NCBI GenBank assembly: GCA_035048815.1
Contig: JAUCBN010000043.1
Coordinates: 12,527,001-12,591,000, forward strand
Source of the DNA: Abelmoschus esculentus
Lineage: Eukaryota > Streptophyta > Magnoliopsida > Malvales > Malvaceae
Reading direction: 5' to 3'
Length of the DNA stretch: 64,000 nucleotides
This document shows, in pieces, positions 34,457 through 47,339 of this stretch. A program made the translations under genes and the position numbers. How positions within the stretch are numbered: position 1 is the first letter of the stretch; every line of letters starts with the position of its first letter. A model generated the notes under the pieces. It did not search any database. It had not been told where the DNA came from and worked only from the letters and a program-made list of their open reading frames with translations.

Positions 34457-36354
34457 GATGACTCGAAGTCAAGCTGCTCAAACAGAAATGGCGAATCTTC
34501 AGGCGAAAATAACTAGGGTGGATTTGTCGATTGATGGGAAGCTGCAAAACCTAAAGGCGGATATGGAGGCAGTGATGGAAAAGAAGATCCAGGATTTACG
34601 CATGTCCTTGCGGATTTACAGAAAGTGATTGAAAGGGCCTTATGTAAGCGACACGTTCCAGAAGATCTGGGCCTTACTTGCTGTTTCATAACTATGCCTA
34701 CAAGCTTATGTGTCCCAGATTTGATGGAGAGGACTTCAGAGGTTGGCTTGCCAAACTGGAGCAGTTCATCGAAGCCAAGAAGGTTTCGAAAAAAGCCCGA
34801 ATTCGTCTGGTGATGCTACATCTGGAGGGCGGAGCTTTGTAGTGGCATCAGTTTACCACCAGAGATTTTGGGGCCTGAGAGGATTGTCCTAGAACCAGTA
34901 TCTGGGTTTGTTAAAAGATAGATTCGCACCGGGAAGTTTTGAGGATCCATTTGTTGAACTCGTGACCTTGAAGCAACATGGGACAATGGAGAAATTTTAT
35001 GATGATTTTGTGACACTGCTCAATCAGGTAAGAATTCTTGATCAGTATTTTTTAAGTTTGTTTAAAAATCATCTCCGTGTAAAAATTAATCAATATCTCA
35101 AGTTATTACAACCGAAGAGTTTAATCATATGGCTAAGAAACTGGAAGCCATCTTTTTGACTAACAATAGAGGAAACCCCCTATTAGCTCAGAAATTTAGC
35201 CCTCCCCCAACTCTGTTGGTTCCTAATAGAGCCTTTAGCACATTTTCAGTACCTCAATTCCTTCCATTGGGTCAAGGAGTACAACTCTTGGACAAACCAC
35301 ACCCAGAAACCAGAAGAATGCGAACACTTCTATGGGGAAAGGGAAGGTTTTAACCACTGCCGAGATTGAAGATAAAAGAAAGAGAGGTCTGTGCTTTTGG
35401 TGTGCGGCCAGATACACACCTGGTCATCGGTGTGCTATGGCTCAGCTGTATCAGATAGCAGTGGATGGAGTAGAAGAAGAAACTAACCCGGAAGAGTTCT
35501 TGGATTGTGAGGAAGGGGAAGAGATTGGAGCAGTTAAGGTGGAAAACCCAATATTGTCCCTACAGGCAGTGTGGGGAGGCCCTCAATTCAAAACCATGAG
35601 ATTGAAGGTGTTAATGAAAGGGAGAGAATGGATTGCACTGGTGGACTCGGGGAGTACCCATAATTTTGTGAATGGGTCAGTAATGAAAGGGACAACTTCG
35701 ACAATAAACCATAAGATCACTTTGAGAGTAAAGGTGACTAATGAAGATGCTATAAAAACAGTAAGAGTATGTGAGGGAGCAATCTGGGAAACACAAGGAG
35801 AAGAATTTCAGAGTGATTTCTTGGTGTTACCCTTGAGAAGTTGTGACATGGTTCTTGAGGTGCAGTGGTCGGCCACCTTAGGACTGATCAATTGGGATTT
35901 TGCAGAAGCTACTATGAGCTTCCAGTACCAAGGGAGGGAGGTCAAGCTAGAAGGATTGCAACCTGGATCACTAAAGAACATTGAAGCTAGAGAATGTGTC
36001 AAGGTTCTAAGAAGCAGTGGGAGTCCTTACACAGCTTATCTGTTAATGGAGGCATCCATGGAGGTACAGTTGGAGGGAGAGGCCAATTTAAAGGGAATTG
36101 CAAAATTATTGGTAGAGTTCGAGGATGTTTTCCAAGAACCAAAAGGGCTTCCACTCGAGAGAGGCCATGTACACAAAATTCCTTTGGTGGATGAAAATGC
36201 CATTGTGAAGATTTATCCTTATAGGTACCCAACCTTTCAAAAGGATGCGATAGAGCAGATGAAAAAGGAGCCGCTGAGTACTGGGGTGATTAGAGATAAT
36301 ACCAGCTCTTTTGCTTCACCAGTGGTCATGGGGAAGAAAAAGGATGGAGGATGA
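34457..36354 (+). pseudogene. Gypsy-1 gag-protease and start of RT
   Basis: Gag begins MTRSQAAQTEMANLQAK at 34457 and soon stops. A later frame has a capsid-like CPRFDGEDFRGWLAKLEQF. The frame at 35332-36354 carries a zinc-knuckle remnant (CFWCAARYTPGHRC), then the aspartic protease motif LVDSGSTHNFV at about residue 102, and runs into RT (FASPVVMGKKKDGG) before a TGA. At least three breaks occur, so no full polyprotein is possible. Confidence 0.85.
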
Positions 36355-36357
36355 AGA

Positions 36358-37400
36358 ATGTGTATAAATTACCGCAGACTCAATCAACTCACCATTAAGG
36401 AAAAGTTTTCCATGCCGATTATCGAGGAACTGTTAGATAAATTGGGGGGAGCCAAATATTTTTTCAAGTTGGATTTGAGATCTAGGTATCACCAGATCAG
36501 AATATGGGGCCTAGACATAGCCAAAACAACATATAGAACTCATGAGGCCACTATGAGTTCTTGGTCATGGCATTTGGGTTGACCAATGCTCTAGCAACCT
36601 TTCAGTCACTCATGAATAAGGTATTCAAACCCTTATTGAGAAGGTTTATGCTGGTTTTCTTGGATGACATCTTGGTATACTTTGCCAATTGGGATGATCA
36701 CTTGAGACATCTTGAGGAAGTGTTGGGACTGTTGAGAAAAAATCAGCTGGTAGTTAAGAGGAGCAAATGCAGTTTTAGGGCAACTAGAGTGAAATACCTT
36801 GATTATGTATTTGTGAAGGAGTAATAGTCATGGAAGAGTCGAAGGTGGAATGTATCAAGGAGTGGCCTGCACCTAGATGTGTGAAGTAAGTAAGAAGTTT
36901 TTTGGGGTTATCTCGGTATTACAGAAGATTCATTAGGGGGTATGGGGAGTTAGCCAAACATCTTATTGATTTGTTGAAGAAGGAAGGTTGGAGATGAACT
37001 GAACAAGAGCAGCAGACCTTTGAGAAGTTAAAAGGGGCAGTGATATCTGCTCCTGTTCTGAGTCTTCCAGATTTTAAAGAGGTGTTCATTGTAGAAACAG
37101 ATGCCTCTAATGCAGCTGTAGGTACAATATTGGTTGTCCATTTATGACAAAGATATGCTCGCAGCCCTGTTGGCAGTTAAGAAGTGGTCCTCCTACCTCC
37201 TTGAGAGGCACTTTAAGATCAAGACTGATCACCAAGTCTTTGTTTTTTAACTGACAACCAAGCCATTACACCTTCACAAAAAAAGTGGGTTGCGAAGATG
37301 ATGAGCTAAGATTATGAGGTGATTTACAGAAAGGTATACATAACAGAGTGACTGATGATTTATCAAGGAACCCAAAATATGTAGAATGTTGTGCTTTAAC
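36358..37400 (+). pseudogene. Gypsy-1 RT and RNase H remnant
   Basis: RT resumes at MCINYRRLNQLTIKEKFSMP and continues with FFKLDLRSRYHQIRI. After a frame change the active-site block reads MLVFLDDILVYF, i.e. FLDD where most gypsy elements have YLDD or YIDD. RNase H pieces (VETDASNAA, KTDHQ) follow in several frames. Confidence 0.8.
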
Positions 37401-37559
37401 AGTTAGTAATGTGTGGTCACCATTATGGACGAGGGTGGTGAGTTCTTGGCATCTGGATCCTAAATTGAAGGGGATTATGAAGGACTTAGAATATGGTCAG
37501 GGGGCACCCTAAATATATTTGGGATAGAAGCTCACTGAGAAGAAAAGGAAAGTAAGTAA

Positions 37560-38641
37560 TTGGAGTAGATTTAGAGTTTGAGGAAGAAGTTAGTGCAATA
37601 CTACTATGCAAGTCCAATGGGTGGTCACTCGAGGGCAAAGGCTACCATAAAAAGAGCTTCATCGATTTTGTATTGGAAGAGGATGAGAAAAAAATTAAAG
37701 AATTTTGTGAAGGAATATAGCACTTGCCAGAGAAACAAAGGGGAGTTACAGTATCCAAAGGGTTTGCATGGGGTACCTGAAACCATAATATGTGACCGAG
37801 ACTAAGTGTTTATGAGCATGTTTTGAAGAGATTTGTTCAAGAAATTGGGAACAACAATCAACCTTTCCACGACCTATCATCCCTAAACTGATGGCTAAAA
37901 AAAAGGGTAAATCAAAGCTTGGAAACCTATTTACGGTGTATGACAGGGGAAAAACCAATAGAATGGAGTGATTGGCTGTATCTAGTCGAATGGTGGTACA
38001 ATACCACCCATCATTCCTCAATTAATACCACTCCACACACTGCTTTGTATGGTAAAGAACCTTCTGGTCATTTACCATATTTGGCTGGGGATTCACTAGT
38101 AGCTGCAGTAGATCAAAATCTGTCCAAGCGAGAGGCAGCCATAAAAATGTTGTAATTCTACCTTATGAGGTCCCAAGATCGCATGAAACAACAGGCCGAT
38201 GGGTTGAGAAAGGATTGTGAGCTGAATGTTGGAGAATTTGTGTATTTGAAGCTGTAGCCATACAAGCAACAAATTGTACATGCAAGGACCAATCAGAAAC
38301 TTTCCCCCAAGTGGTTCGGTCCGTACAAGGTGCTGGATCGAGTAGGGAAGGTGGCATACAGGCTGCAATTACCTGTAGGGTCTAAGGTGCACCCAGTCTT
38401 CCACATATCTCAATTGAAGAAGCCTATGGGGTCTGATCCAATACAATAGGCACTACCAATGGTTGGTTCAGATGGAACTATGATGAAAGAACCAGTGAAA
38501 ATCTTGGAGAAAAGAATAGTCAGAAAAGGTAACAAGGTCGTGACAGAGATTTTGATGGAATGGACCAACACTTTTTCGGAGGATGCTACATGGGAGGTCT
38601 TGTATCAACTCCAGCAACAATTTCCAAATTTTAATCCTTGA
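37560..38641 (+). pseudogene. Gypsy-1 integrase with core deletion and chromodomain-like tail
   Basis: The zinc-binding part reads MGGHSRAKATIKRA, then ILYWKRM and CQRNKGELQYPKG, then jumps directly to HGVPETIICDRD. The stretch with the first catalytic Asp of the D,D-35-E core has been deleted. The frame later shows WWYNTTHHSSINTTPHTALYG and, at 38459-38641, ILEKRIVRKGNKVVTEILM with EDATWE, a chromodomain-like C terminus as in chromoviruses. Confidence 0.8.
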
Positions 38642-38672
38642 GGACAAGGATGGTTATCAAGGGAGGGAGTAT

Positions 38673-38948
38673 TATCAGGCTTTTTAATATTTGAATTTTA
38701 TTCCCGTTAAAATTTTATTTTCTTTTAATTATGTTTTGACCATTATGGACTTTTAGTGAAACAATGCGTTTCATCTGTGGGATAAATTAGGGTTAACTTT
38801 GGCCCTGTACTGTAGAGAACAACATCAAATGAATAAATCAGAATTTTTCTATTTCTCTTATCTAAACTCTCTCAATTTCTCTCCTCATCTTCTTCTTTGA
38901 TCACTGAAATTTTAGTGAAGTGTTGGATTGCAGATCAGGAGCTTGACA
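38673..38948 (+). repeat. 3' LTR of Gypsy-1
   Basis: Same length as the 5' LTR. Its first dinucleotide has decayed from TG to TA. It ends GAGCTTGACA. Confidence 0.92.
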
Positions 38949-39258
38949 ACATTATGAAGAATCTGAGATCTTAATAGCTTTACAAGATGGATGGAGCAAA
39001 CCCAATTCATCTTGGACTTCAAGTGTTACCAGTCTCATTCTGGACTTGTTTAACTCTTCGGTTAGCCAACGATTTATGTTTAAACCCATACATCTACAAG
39101 ATCTGGTTATCATCGAAATTGAAAACTCTATCCACCTGTTTCAAACACCTCTCGACGGAATATTCCCTGAACTTCCTGCAAGGTTTACACCCTACAAAGT
39201 GAGTAACCAATGGCCATCGACGATCGCCTAATCCGGGATGATAATTCTTGATCATTTC

Positions 39259-40647
39259 TGATGGAGGCTAGAAAGTCCTGCTTTTATGAAGAAGCATTCG
39301 TCCTTCCACCTTTTGTTAGATTGAAGTATTTAAGATGTCGAACCCACAGGGATCGGCTTTACTTACTCAATTTATTCTTCCTGCACAATGGAAAAGTAAA
39401 AAACACAGATAATTGAGTTGGATTATAACTAAGGAAACTAATGAAAGCAATAAAGATAAATGATCAAGAAATCAAGGATGGAAAAGTAGGGTAGGTTAGA
39501 GTGCTTCGTAGTGTGGATTCAATTGACTTGTCTCTGTCCAATGCAATTGTACATCATTGCCTCGGCAGTGCTGCAGATTACTGCCTTGGCAGCGACGATA
39601 CTGTCCGCCGCGGCAATCCCTTGCTCGTGGTTGGACTTTACCAAAGTTCGGCAAAGTGTCCTTGGATGACTCCGCTTATCCCTAAGTCGAAGTACTGTTG
39701 GTGATCATTCCTTGATGATACCTCCCGGCGTGAATCAATTATAATCATCAACCAATCTCACACTTCTTTTAGCCGCTGAAACTCTTAACCTATCCTTAGG
39801 TCGAGTTAGTATTTCGTGATTGAAATACCGTATTTATCCCTTTCGTGAATCTAACTCTCCCGAGTCTAGATAAATAGATTACTTACAAACTTCTCTCCTG
39901 AGCTTGAATGCAAGAACAAATAATGGCTAAGGATAAGCAAACCTTGATATTTTATTACACTGAAACAAAGAACAAAATACAATCTTCTTCCACAACTACT
40001 CCACAAACTAACCTAAACCCTAAGGGGACGATGGAGGAGTTTAGGATTTTCTATGAACACTTGAATTCGAGATCTCCTCTTCTCTACATAGGCTATGGTT
40101 TATATAGGCTTGGCCTAGGGCAAACCTTTCCAAAGTAGGAATACAACTCGGAGTAAAACACAAGTTAAGTACATAAATAAAAGATATTTATTTTATTTCC
40201 TAGTTTATTCCTATAAGGATTATTTTCCCGCGTGACCTTTGACCTTGACTTTTCGTGTGTTCCTCAGCTCCGATTTCTATGCCTCTTGTCTTAAAACGTC
40301 CACCTTATTTTTATCTTCAGATCTCCTATCATATCGACATTTATGTTCCAGGTGCTGCCGCGGCCTTCAAGTGCTGCCGAGGCGGGTACTAATCTGCATT
40401 CCAGTTTTGGTTTCCAGCATCCATCATGCTATTTGGCATAACCTATGTGGTAGTTTCCTATATAAGAGAAGAAACCATTAACCGTACCTGTTTTATGCCA
40501 AATAATAGATAAATTCATGAATTAAGTATTGGGATGCTGAAATATGGAAATAAACAGAATTATCCAATATTGCCATTAAATCTGTCCTTTATTAGCAATA
40601 ATTGAGTGGGAAATTGGTATAAAGAATAGGACTTTTAGGCACTCATC
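39259..40647. mobile_element. Solo LTR (1389 bp) in the GT34 gene, perfect 5-bp TSD
   Basis: The insert begins TGATGGAGGCTAGAAAGTCC and ends GGACTTTTAGGCACTCATCA, so TG..CA with short inverted ends. ATTTC stands on both sides (39254-39258 and 40648-40652). Removing the insert and one ATTTC restores the GT34 reading RYEEMIKNYHPG. No coding domains are inside, and the length suits a solo LTR. Repeated GCTGCCGAGGC/CCTCGGCAG words mark its interior. Confidence 0.88.
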
Positions 40648-41090
40648 AATTTCCTCGTACCGGTCAATCAAAATCCCCATAGTAACGATGCAAATAATAA
40701 GCATTCTCAAGATACACTTTCTTACCCCATTTCTCCCTTTCCTTGACCAACAAGTAAACCATTGCAGACTAATCGTCGGCCTCAAAAACATGATGATCCT
40801 TTAATTTTCGAGTTAAAATCTTTCTGACTTCTTCCCTGATCTTCCCTTTTAGACCCATCGGAGCCCAAGCATCTAAAAGATCAAGCGACCATTGATAATT
40901 CCTCAAAAAGAAACTACTCGTATTTAAACCAATCCAATTCTTTTCATTATAAATCATTTCATTCTAACCATGTATGACCAAATTAGAATCTTTGTAACTT
41001 TCCCATGGAAGCTCGTATGCTATGTCCGTGAACATGGAATCGTTGTCCATCCACTAGAGGAACTCGATCTCCAGATGTGAAAGCAAAAGC

Positions 41091-41372
41091 TGTCAAGGTT
41101 CTATCTTCAAATTTGACCGTCGGAGGAATTTGTTTTAATTGTTGGTTAGTCTTTAATTATTGTTTATGTTTTAATAAAACGTTGCATTTTGGGAGGCCAT
41201 ATTATAATTTAAAACTTTGTTGTTTATTGATGCCTTATTTTAAAAATTGTATAAAGAAGAATGAGTTGTTTATAGAATCTGTGAAAGAAATTCTGATCTT
41301 TTCCTTTCCTTCTCTCTTTTTCTTCCCCAGATCCTCTATCTTCTCTTCCTTTTATTTTTTTGATTGCTTACA
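41091..41372 (+). repeat. 5' LTR of Gypsy-2
   Basis: Starts TGTCAAGGTTC and ends GATTGCTTACA, followed by the primer-site-like AAGATATCAGAGCC. Its 3' part aligns with 50188-50435 at moderate identity (shared GTTGCATTTTGGGAGG and CTCTCTTTTTCTTC-like tract). Confidence 0.85.
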
Positions 41373-41405
41373 AAGATATCAGAGCCATTCTAATATTCAA
41401 AAATA

Positions 41406-44400
41406 GTGAAAACTCGGAGCCAAGCTTTAGCGACAACAGTTGTACTACCAGAGACAAACCTAGTACCGAAATGGAAGCAAAAGACCAATCGATTACAGGT
41501 TTACATACAAAGGTTAGAGGCATCGTTGAATGATCGGTTTCAGGGAATGAAAATTAAAATGATGGTTAATCTTCACAAACATGTAATGCCTATTTCGATA
41601 AGGCTCCTAGCCGTTGTTTTTTTTATAAAGTCGTTAGGTTTTTTTATAAAACCGTTAAAGATGTATCGAAATACTTAAAAGTTGTATCTAAATGTCTGTT
41701 TCGATACACGTGTTTTCTATTATGAAACCAAAGCTCATAGTGGCAAAATGTATCGATACAACCTTTGGCCGTTTCGAAATGCCTTAACAAAATGCCCTTT
41801 GAAATTTCAGCTGTATCAAAATACCTAAAAGGTGTATCTAAACACTTGGGTTATTTTTAATACTTTGACTTATTTAAATATTTTTGAAACACTTCCAAAA
41901 TCTATCATTTTTTTTAATTTGTTTACAAGTTGTTCGGACATAAGAATCATTTTTAAAATCTTTTCAAATTAGTCCCAAATTATTTTTCAATTATTATACC
42001 AAAAAACATATTTCTACAATCTTTTGTACCAAGTTCGGTGGATATGATTTTAGAGGATGAGTATCTAAATTAGAACAGTATTTTGAGGCTGGGAGAGTAT
42101 CGGATTCATCTAGAATTAGAGTAATGATATTGCATCGGGAAAGAAAGGCTTTGGAATGACATTAGTTCTTGTGCAACTCTCGTGGTGATTTGAATCGAGT
42201 ATGTCTAAAGGAGTACCTGAGATGGATAAAGGAAAGATTTGTCCCGGGAGAAATTGAAGACCCATTTACAGAATTACTAGAGTTGAAATAAGTGAAATCT
42301 ATGGAACAATTCTATGAGAATTTCATACACTTGGTCAATCAGGTTGGACTACCTGATGATTATATTTTAAGCATGTTTAATAACCATTTACGACTGAAAG
42401 TTAGTCAAATTGTTAAATTGATGAAACCAAAAACTCTGATTCATGCTTTTCGACTGACCAAACATATGGAAGCTATGTATTTTCCTATACACAAAAAATA
42501 TAACAGGATTGCAATTGAGGTCACCTGGTCATAATTTAGTCTTATCAGTTCTACTTAGAAGTTCAACTAGTAAATTCAAAGGTGAAGGATCCTTTATAGT
42601 TGGAGGAAATTCTGGTTACTCATCCTGAGATTCAACACCCAAATTGTTAAGCCCTACTTCCTCAAGAACAACTGGGAATGCAAGAAATCATACAAATGGA
42701 AAAACACTATCAATTGTTGAGATTGATGAACACAAAAAAAATTATGCTTTTGGTGTACAATCAAGTATACTCTCAGTCACAAATATGCCACATCACAAGT
42801 TTTTTAGATTATGGAAGAGGTGGCTAAATATGATAATGATGCTGAGATGTTCCTGGATTGTAAAGACATTACTAAAGTAAGGGGTCAAGAGACAGTAAGA
42901 ACTAAGGAACTTATACTATCTCTTCAAGCAATATGGGATAGCTTCAAATCTGGAGACCATGAAAATACAAGTGGTGATTCAAGGGACTATTTGTATGGTG
43001 TTAATGGATTCATGGAGTACACATAACTTTCTAAGATTATTTGTGGTGAAGAAACTGATGCTTCCTATTTATAGGCACAAGATGCTTAAGGTTACGGTTG
43101 TTGATGGGAATTGGATGCCAACCATAAAAGAATCCAAGGGAGTGGAATGAAAGTGAAAAGGTGAGAACTTTACTTTTTACTTTTTAGTTTTACCTTTGAA
43201 GAACTATAATGCAATTTTGGGAAAGAATGATTATGTTAATTAGGGATGATTAAATGAGACTTTGGATAGTTGATCATATGCTTTCAGTTAGGAACAAAAA
43301 GAGATCAAGTTATGTGGTTGTAAAGAGAAGCCCATACAATATGTAAACTCTAAAACTTGTGAGAAATTGTTTAGAGGCTCTCCTAACCGTTTTATAATAG
43401 TTATGCGGCTCTTAAAAAGCTTAAAATGGAATGAAAATATTGATGAGTTTAGAACCAAAGAGATTCAAGATTTACTACAAAATATAATAATTTTTTTTGA
43501 TGAATCAAAGGGATCACCTCCTGTAAGAGAGATCCCATAATATTGATTTAAAGGATAAAGATTTTGTGATGAAAATCAAACCTTACAAGCATTCTTCTAG
43601 GCAAAAAGATGAAATTGATAGGTTCGTTAAAGAGATGTTGAATTCTGTGGTGATTAAAAATAATAACAATGCTTTTTTTTCTCCTATAGTCATGGTCAAG
43701 AAGTAGGATGGGGCGTGGAGAATGTGTGTGAACTATAAAAAACTAAATCAATTGACCATCAAAGATAGTTTCTCTATGCCAATCATTGAGAAGTTGTTAG
43801 ATGAGCTAATGAGTGCCACATGGTTCTCTTAATTGGATTTGAGATCAGGATATTATCACATTAAGATGAAGGACAATGATGACAATAAAATAGATTTTAA
43901 GACTCGTGAGGGACATTATGAATTTTCAGTAATGTCTTTTTGAGCTCACTAAGTCCCCTATTACCTTCTAGAGTCTTATGAACAGAATTTTCAAAGAACA
44001 ATTGAGAAATTTTTTTAGTGTTCTTTGATGAAGTTTTGATTTTTTTACAAGATTGGACTACACATTTGAAGCATTTAAAAGTGAAGTTTTATTCTTTACA
44101 GTCACATCAATTATATGCAAATAAATAAATAAATCAAAATACAGTTTGGAGCAAGGAAAATAGACTACTTAGGGTATTGAACTTTTGAGGGAGTGATAAG
44201 TATGGATGAAGACAAGATGAAATGTACCAAGGATTGGCCTATTCCACCGTCAGTTAAGGAGATGAGAGGGATTCCTTGAGCTCTCGGTGTATTATAAATG
44301 ATTTATTAAAGAATATAGATACATAACCAAGCTTTTAACCAACTTGTTAAAGAAAAGAGTTTGGGAATGGAACTCTGAAGCTGAATTAATATTCCAAAAG

Positions 44401-45121
44401 CTGAAGGAAGCTATCATTGTTGCACCAATGTTGTCATTTCCAAACATAGAGAAGGAATTTGTTATCGAGACAAATGCTTCTAAGTTATTGGTTGAAGTAG
44501 TTTTGATACAGGACAAAAAATCATTGACATTTTTCACTATAACCTTGAGGGCAAGGCACAAAGGTTTTTTTGTGTATGAAAAAAAAGATGTTGGTTGTAC
44601 TTATATAGTAAAGAAGTGGTACAATTATTTAATCGGTCGCCATTGCAAGATCAAGACCGACCACCAGAGCTTAAATTTTCTTGTGGAGAACCAGAAAGTA
44701 ACACCCTTTAGAAAATGGGTAGTCAAAATGATTAAATTTGACTATGAAGTTCAATATAGAAAAGACACCAATAAGATAGTAGTTGATGTCCTTTCTAGAA
44801 GACCTTCCACATGTATCTTGTTTAACATAAGGGAGAGTCATATATCTACTGATATGATGAAAAAATAGCTACCACTTGAGAAACTGATGAGAAAGTGTAA
44901 AGATTATTAAAGAGAAAGATCCTGAAAAACACTTAAAGTATCAGTGGTATGTGAAGTCATTGAGGAGTAAAGGTACATGGGTTGTGGGACATGATTTTGA
45001 ATTGATGAAAAAACTAATTCATTTTTTTAAATAATACTTTAGGTGTGCATTCAGGAGTTTATGCCACTTTTTATAAACTAACTTCATTATTTTATTGGAA
45101 GAGCCTTAGAAAGGAAGTTAA
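41406..45121 (+). pseudogene. Gypsy-2 gag to integrase start (decayed)
   Basis: Gag begins KTRSQALATTVVLPE at 41409 and resumes after the LTR insert with FGGYDF and SKLEQYFEAGR. An RT piece around 43730-43860 reads MCVNYKKLNQLTIKDSFSMP. The RNase H frame at 44344-44868 is open for 174 codons (FVIETNASKLLVEVVL, KTDHQSLNFLVENQK). The integrase zinc domain (HSGVYATFYKLTSLFYWKSL) follows at 45045 and is cut by the nested copia at 45121. Confidence 0.85.
41589..42018 (-). repeat. Large copia LTR, copy B (fragment in Gypsy-2 gag)
   Basis: On the minus strand it starts TGTAGAAATATGTTTTTTGG at 42018 and matches the first 430 bp or so of LTR copies A and D, including TATCGAAA/TTTCGATA words. It interrupts Gypsy-2 gag, whose frame continues on both sides. 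Only the LTR start is present, so it is a truncated insertion or the remainder of a deletion. Confidence 0.75.
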
Positions 45122-45668
45122 TGTAGAATCTAAATCAAATAGAATTCGAACGAAATTACCCAGGAATAAGAATTGCCCACAAAAAAATGAAATTGTCCGC
45201 AGAATGAGAATTGCTCGGGCAATTGACAAATGCAACACTATTTCAAAATACTTATATTTTATTTCTCTGAAACTTTTCTAACACTCATCACAGCCACTCT
45301 CAACCACACTTAACCACATTCACTCACACTCTTGCACACCACCACTTGTGGTTCTCTCTCTTTTCTCACACTCTCTTGACTCTCACATTCACTACTCATT
45401 CCCTTAATTTCTCTTACTCACATTCACATTTTCTTACTCACTCTTAACCACACATTACAAATCAATAGACAATGCCTTTATATAGCCATTAGACATTACT
45501 ACCTAATAAAATCTACTAAATCTCATAATTTTTGTAACTCCTATAATTCCTCTATTAAATTCCATAAATACTCTGATATTGACTTTTGAAATTTCACATT
45601 TGTAACTCCCCAATTAAGTCCTAAATTTTATCACTCACTAAACATCCCATTTAAGTTTATTTCCAACA
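45122..45668 (-). repeat. 3' LTR of Copia-2
   Basis: In sense it starts TGTTGGAAATAAAC and ends GATTCTACA. It contains a TATATAAAGG-like word and is directly preceded by the purine tract. Confidence 0.93.
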
Positions 45669-46399
45669 AAACTCCCCCATAAACTTAAATGTTTCTTCCA
45701 TCCATCATGCCAATCATCTTCTTGCATTTTTCGCAACTTAATCCTGACTCGCTTGTATCCTTTCACAACATGTCTCTTCTTGTACCGTTTAATCTCGCCT
45801 TGAACTTCCATCTTTTTCTTGAACGCGCACTTTACACCAATAGGGTGACTTCCTTTCGACAATTCCTTTCGGCAATAGGCTGACTTTATATCAATTGCCT
45901 TAATTTCCTCGTCCATGGCAATTTGTCATTTCTTGTCTCGTGACTCTTCATCAAAGCAAATATTTTCAGTATTTGCCCTAAGACATACAAGATGTACCTC
46001 ATTTGTCGAATTATACAAATCTTGCAAACTTCGCATTTTGGGTTCTCGTGGTTCATCTCCATCATCGGTAGTTTCAGAACTTGTTGGTATGCTTGTTGGT
46101 GCCATAACTGATGATTGTCCAACTTCCATGACAATCTCTGTTGAATTATTCCAATCCCATTCGCTTGCTTCATTTACTTGTACATCACGACTCACCATCA
46201 CCTTCTTGCTTATCGGATCGAGTAGCTTGTACCCTTTTGTCTTCTCATCATACCCAATAAAAATAAACTTTTTACTTTTTTCTTCGAGCTTCGTTCTTCG
46301 TTGATTCCGGTACAAGTGCATATGCCACACTACCAAAAACTTTAAGATGAGAAACCGTCGGCTTTTGTCCGCTCCATGCCTCTTGTGGTGTTTGATCAT
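45638..46399 (-). pseudogene. Copia-2 integrase C-terminal part and RT stub
   Basis: The frame 46399-45926 has SKKFIFIGYDEKTKGYKL and the linker to RT. After its stop, 45916-45638 begins MDEEIKAIDIK and reaches HPIGVKCAFKKKMEVQGE and VVKGYKR, the first part of copia RT, then loses all similarity before the LTR. The RT active site (YVDD) and RNase H are absent. Confidence 0.85.
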
Positions 46400-47339
46400 G
46401 TAACTTTACATGTGGATAACGATTTTGTGTATAGACGTCACATTGCACAGCTTCTGCCCAGAATTGCCTCGGCAATTTCTTGCTCTTTAGCATTGATCGA
46501 ACCATTTCAAGAATGGTCCGGTTCTTCCTCTCAGCCACACCATTTTGTTGAGGAGAGTATGGTGCGGTTAGAAATCTCCTTATTCCTTGTTCCTCGCAAT
46601 ACTCCATGAAAACCTTAAACGTATACTCGCCACCTCTGTCTGATCGTACGACTTTGATATGTCTACCAGTTGCCTTATCCACCATCAATTTGAACTTTTT
46701 GAATACCTCAAATGTATCAGATTTTTCTTTCAAAAAATACACCCAGGTTTTTCGTGAGAAATCATCAATAAACGAAATGAAATATCTTTTACCGCTAAAA
46801 GATTCGGGAGTGATTGGTCCACATATGTCGGTATGAATCAACTCGAGTGGATATTTAGCTCGATATTCTGCTTTCTTTTGAAACGATGTTCTTGCTTGCT
46901 TGCTAATCACACATTCTTCACAAAATTTACCATCATAATCCATGTTCGGCAATCCGTGCACCATGTTCTTCTTTGCTAACTCCTTTAGACCACCATGATA
47001 TAGGTGACCAAAACGAAGATGCCATAACGATGTCTTGTCTTCTACATCAACTCGCAAACATTTTTCTCGTACGCTTCTCAAATTCAATTTGTACATCCAA
47101 TTTTTGCCCATTTCAACTCTAGCAATCAGACGTCCTCTCTTATCCTTCAAGAGTAGTACCCGTTCTTTCAAAAATACCGAGTAACCTTTCTCCGTGAGTT
47201 GCCCCATACTCAAAATATTTGTCTTAAGATCTGGAACGTAATACACATCTTGGATTGACCCTATCAAGCCGTCCTTTTGTAAAAAGCAAATTGTACCTCG
47301 GCCTTTGACATCTACTTTTGATGCATCACCAAACGACAC
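46272..47339 (-). pseudogene. Copia-2 integrase (open frame of 355 codons)
   Basis: GAG-pre-integrase (LWHLRFGHLYHGGLKEL, CEECVISKQARTSF) is followed by the integrase core with its catalytic residues visible: HTDICGP, then VVRSDRGGEY, then PYSPQQNGVAERKNRT. The core looks intact as a domain. A frame change near 46300 leads to the next segment. Confidence 0.9.

Larger units (their letters stand above)
34151..38948 (+). mobile_element. Gypsy-1: Ty3/gypsy retrotransposon with chromodomain-like C terminus
   Basis: 276-bp LTRs at 34151-34426 and 38673-38948 differ at about 20 sites (7%). A primer-site remnant GGTATCAAAACC, related to the initiator-Met site, follows the left LTR, and a purine tract AAGGGAGGGAG precedes the right one. 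Flanking pentamers GCATT (34146-34150) and ACATT (38949-38953) differ by one base. Gag, protease, RT, RNase H, integrase order identifies gypsy. Many breaks are present. The insertion site overlaps the stop codon of the GT34 gene. Confidence 0.92.

Noticed and set aside
38987..39231. Plus-strand open frames next to the Gypsy-1 right LTR
   Set aside because: They are antisense to the GT34 C-terminal segment, which reads clearly on the minus strand.
45689..46304. Plus-strand open frames in the Copia-2 region
   Set aside because: Shadows of the minus-strand integrase/RT frames.
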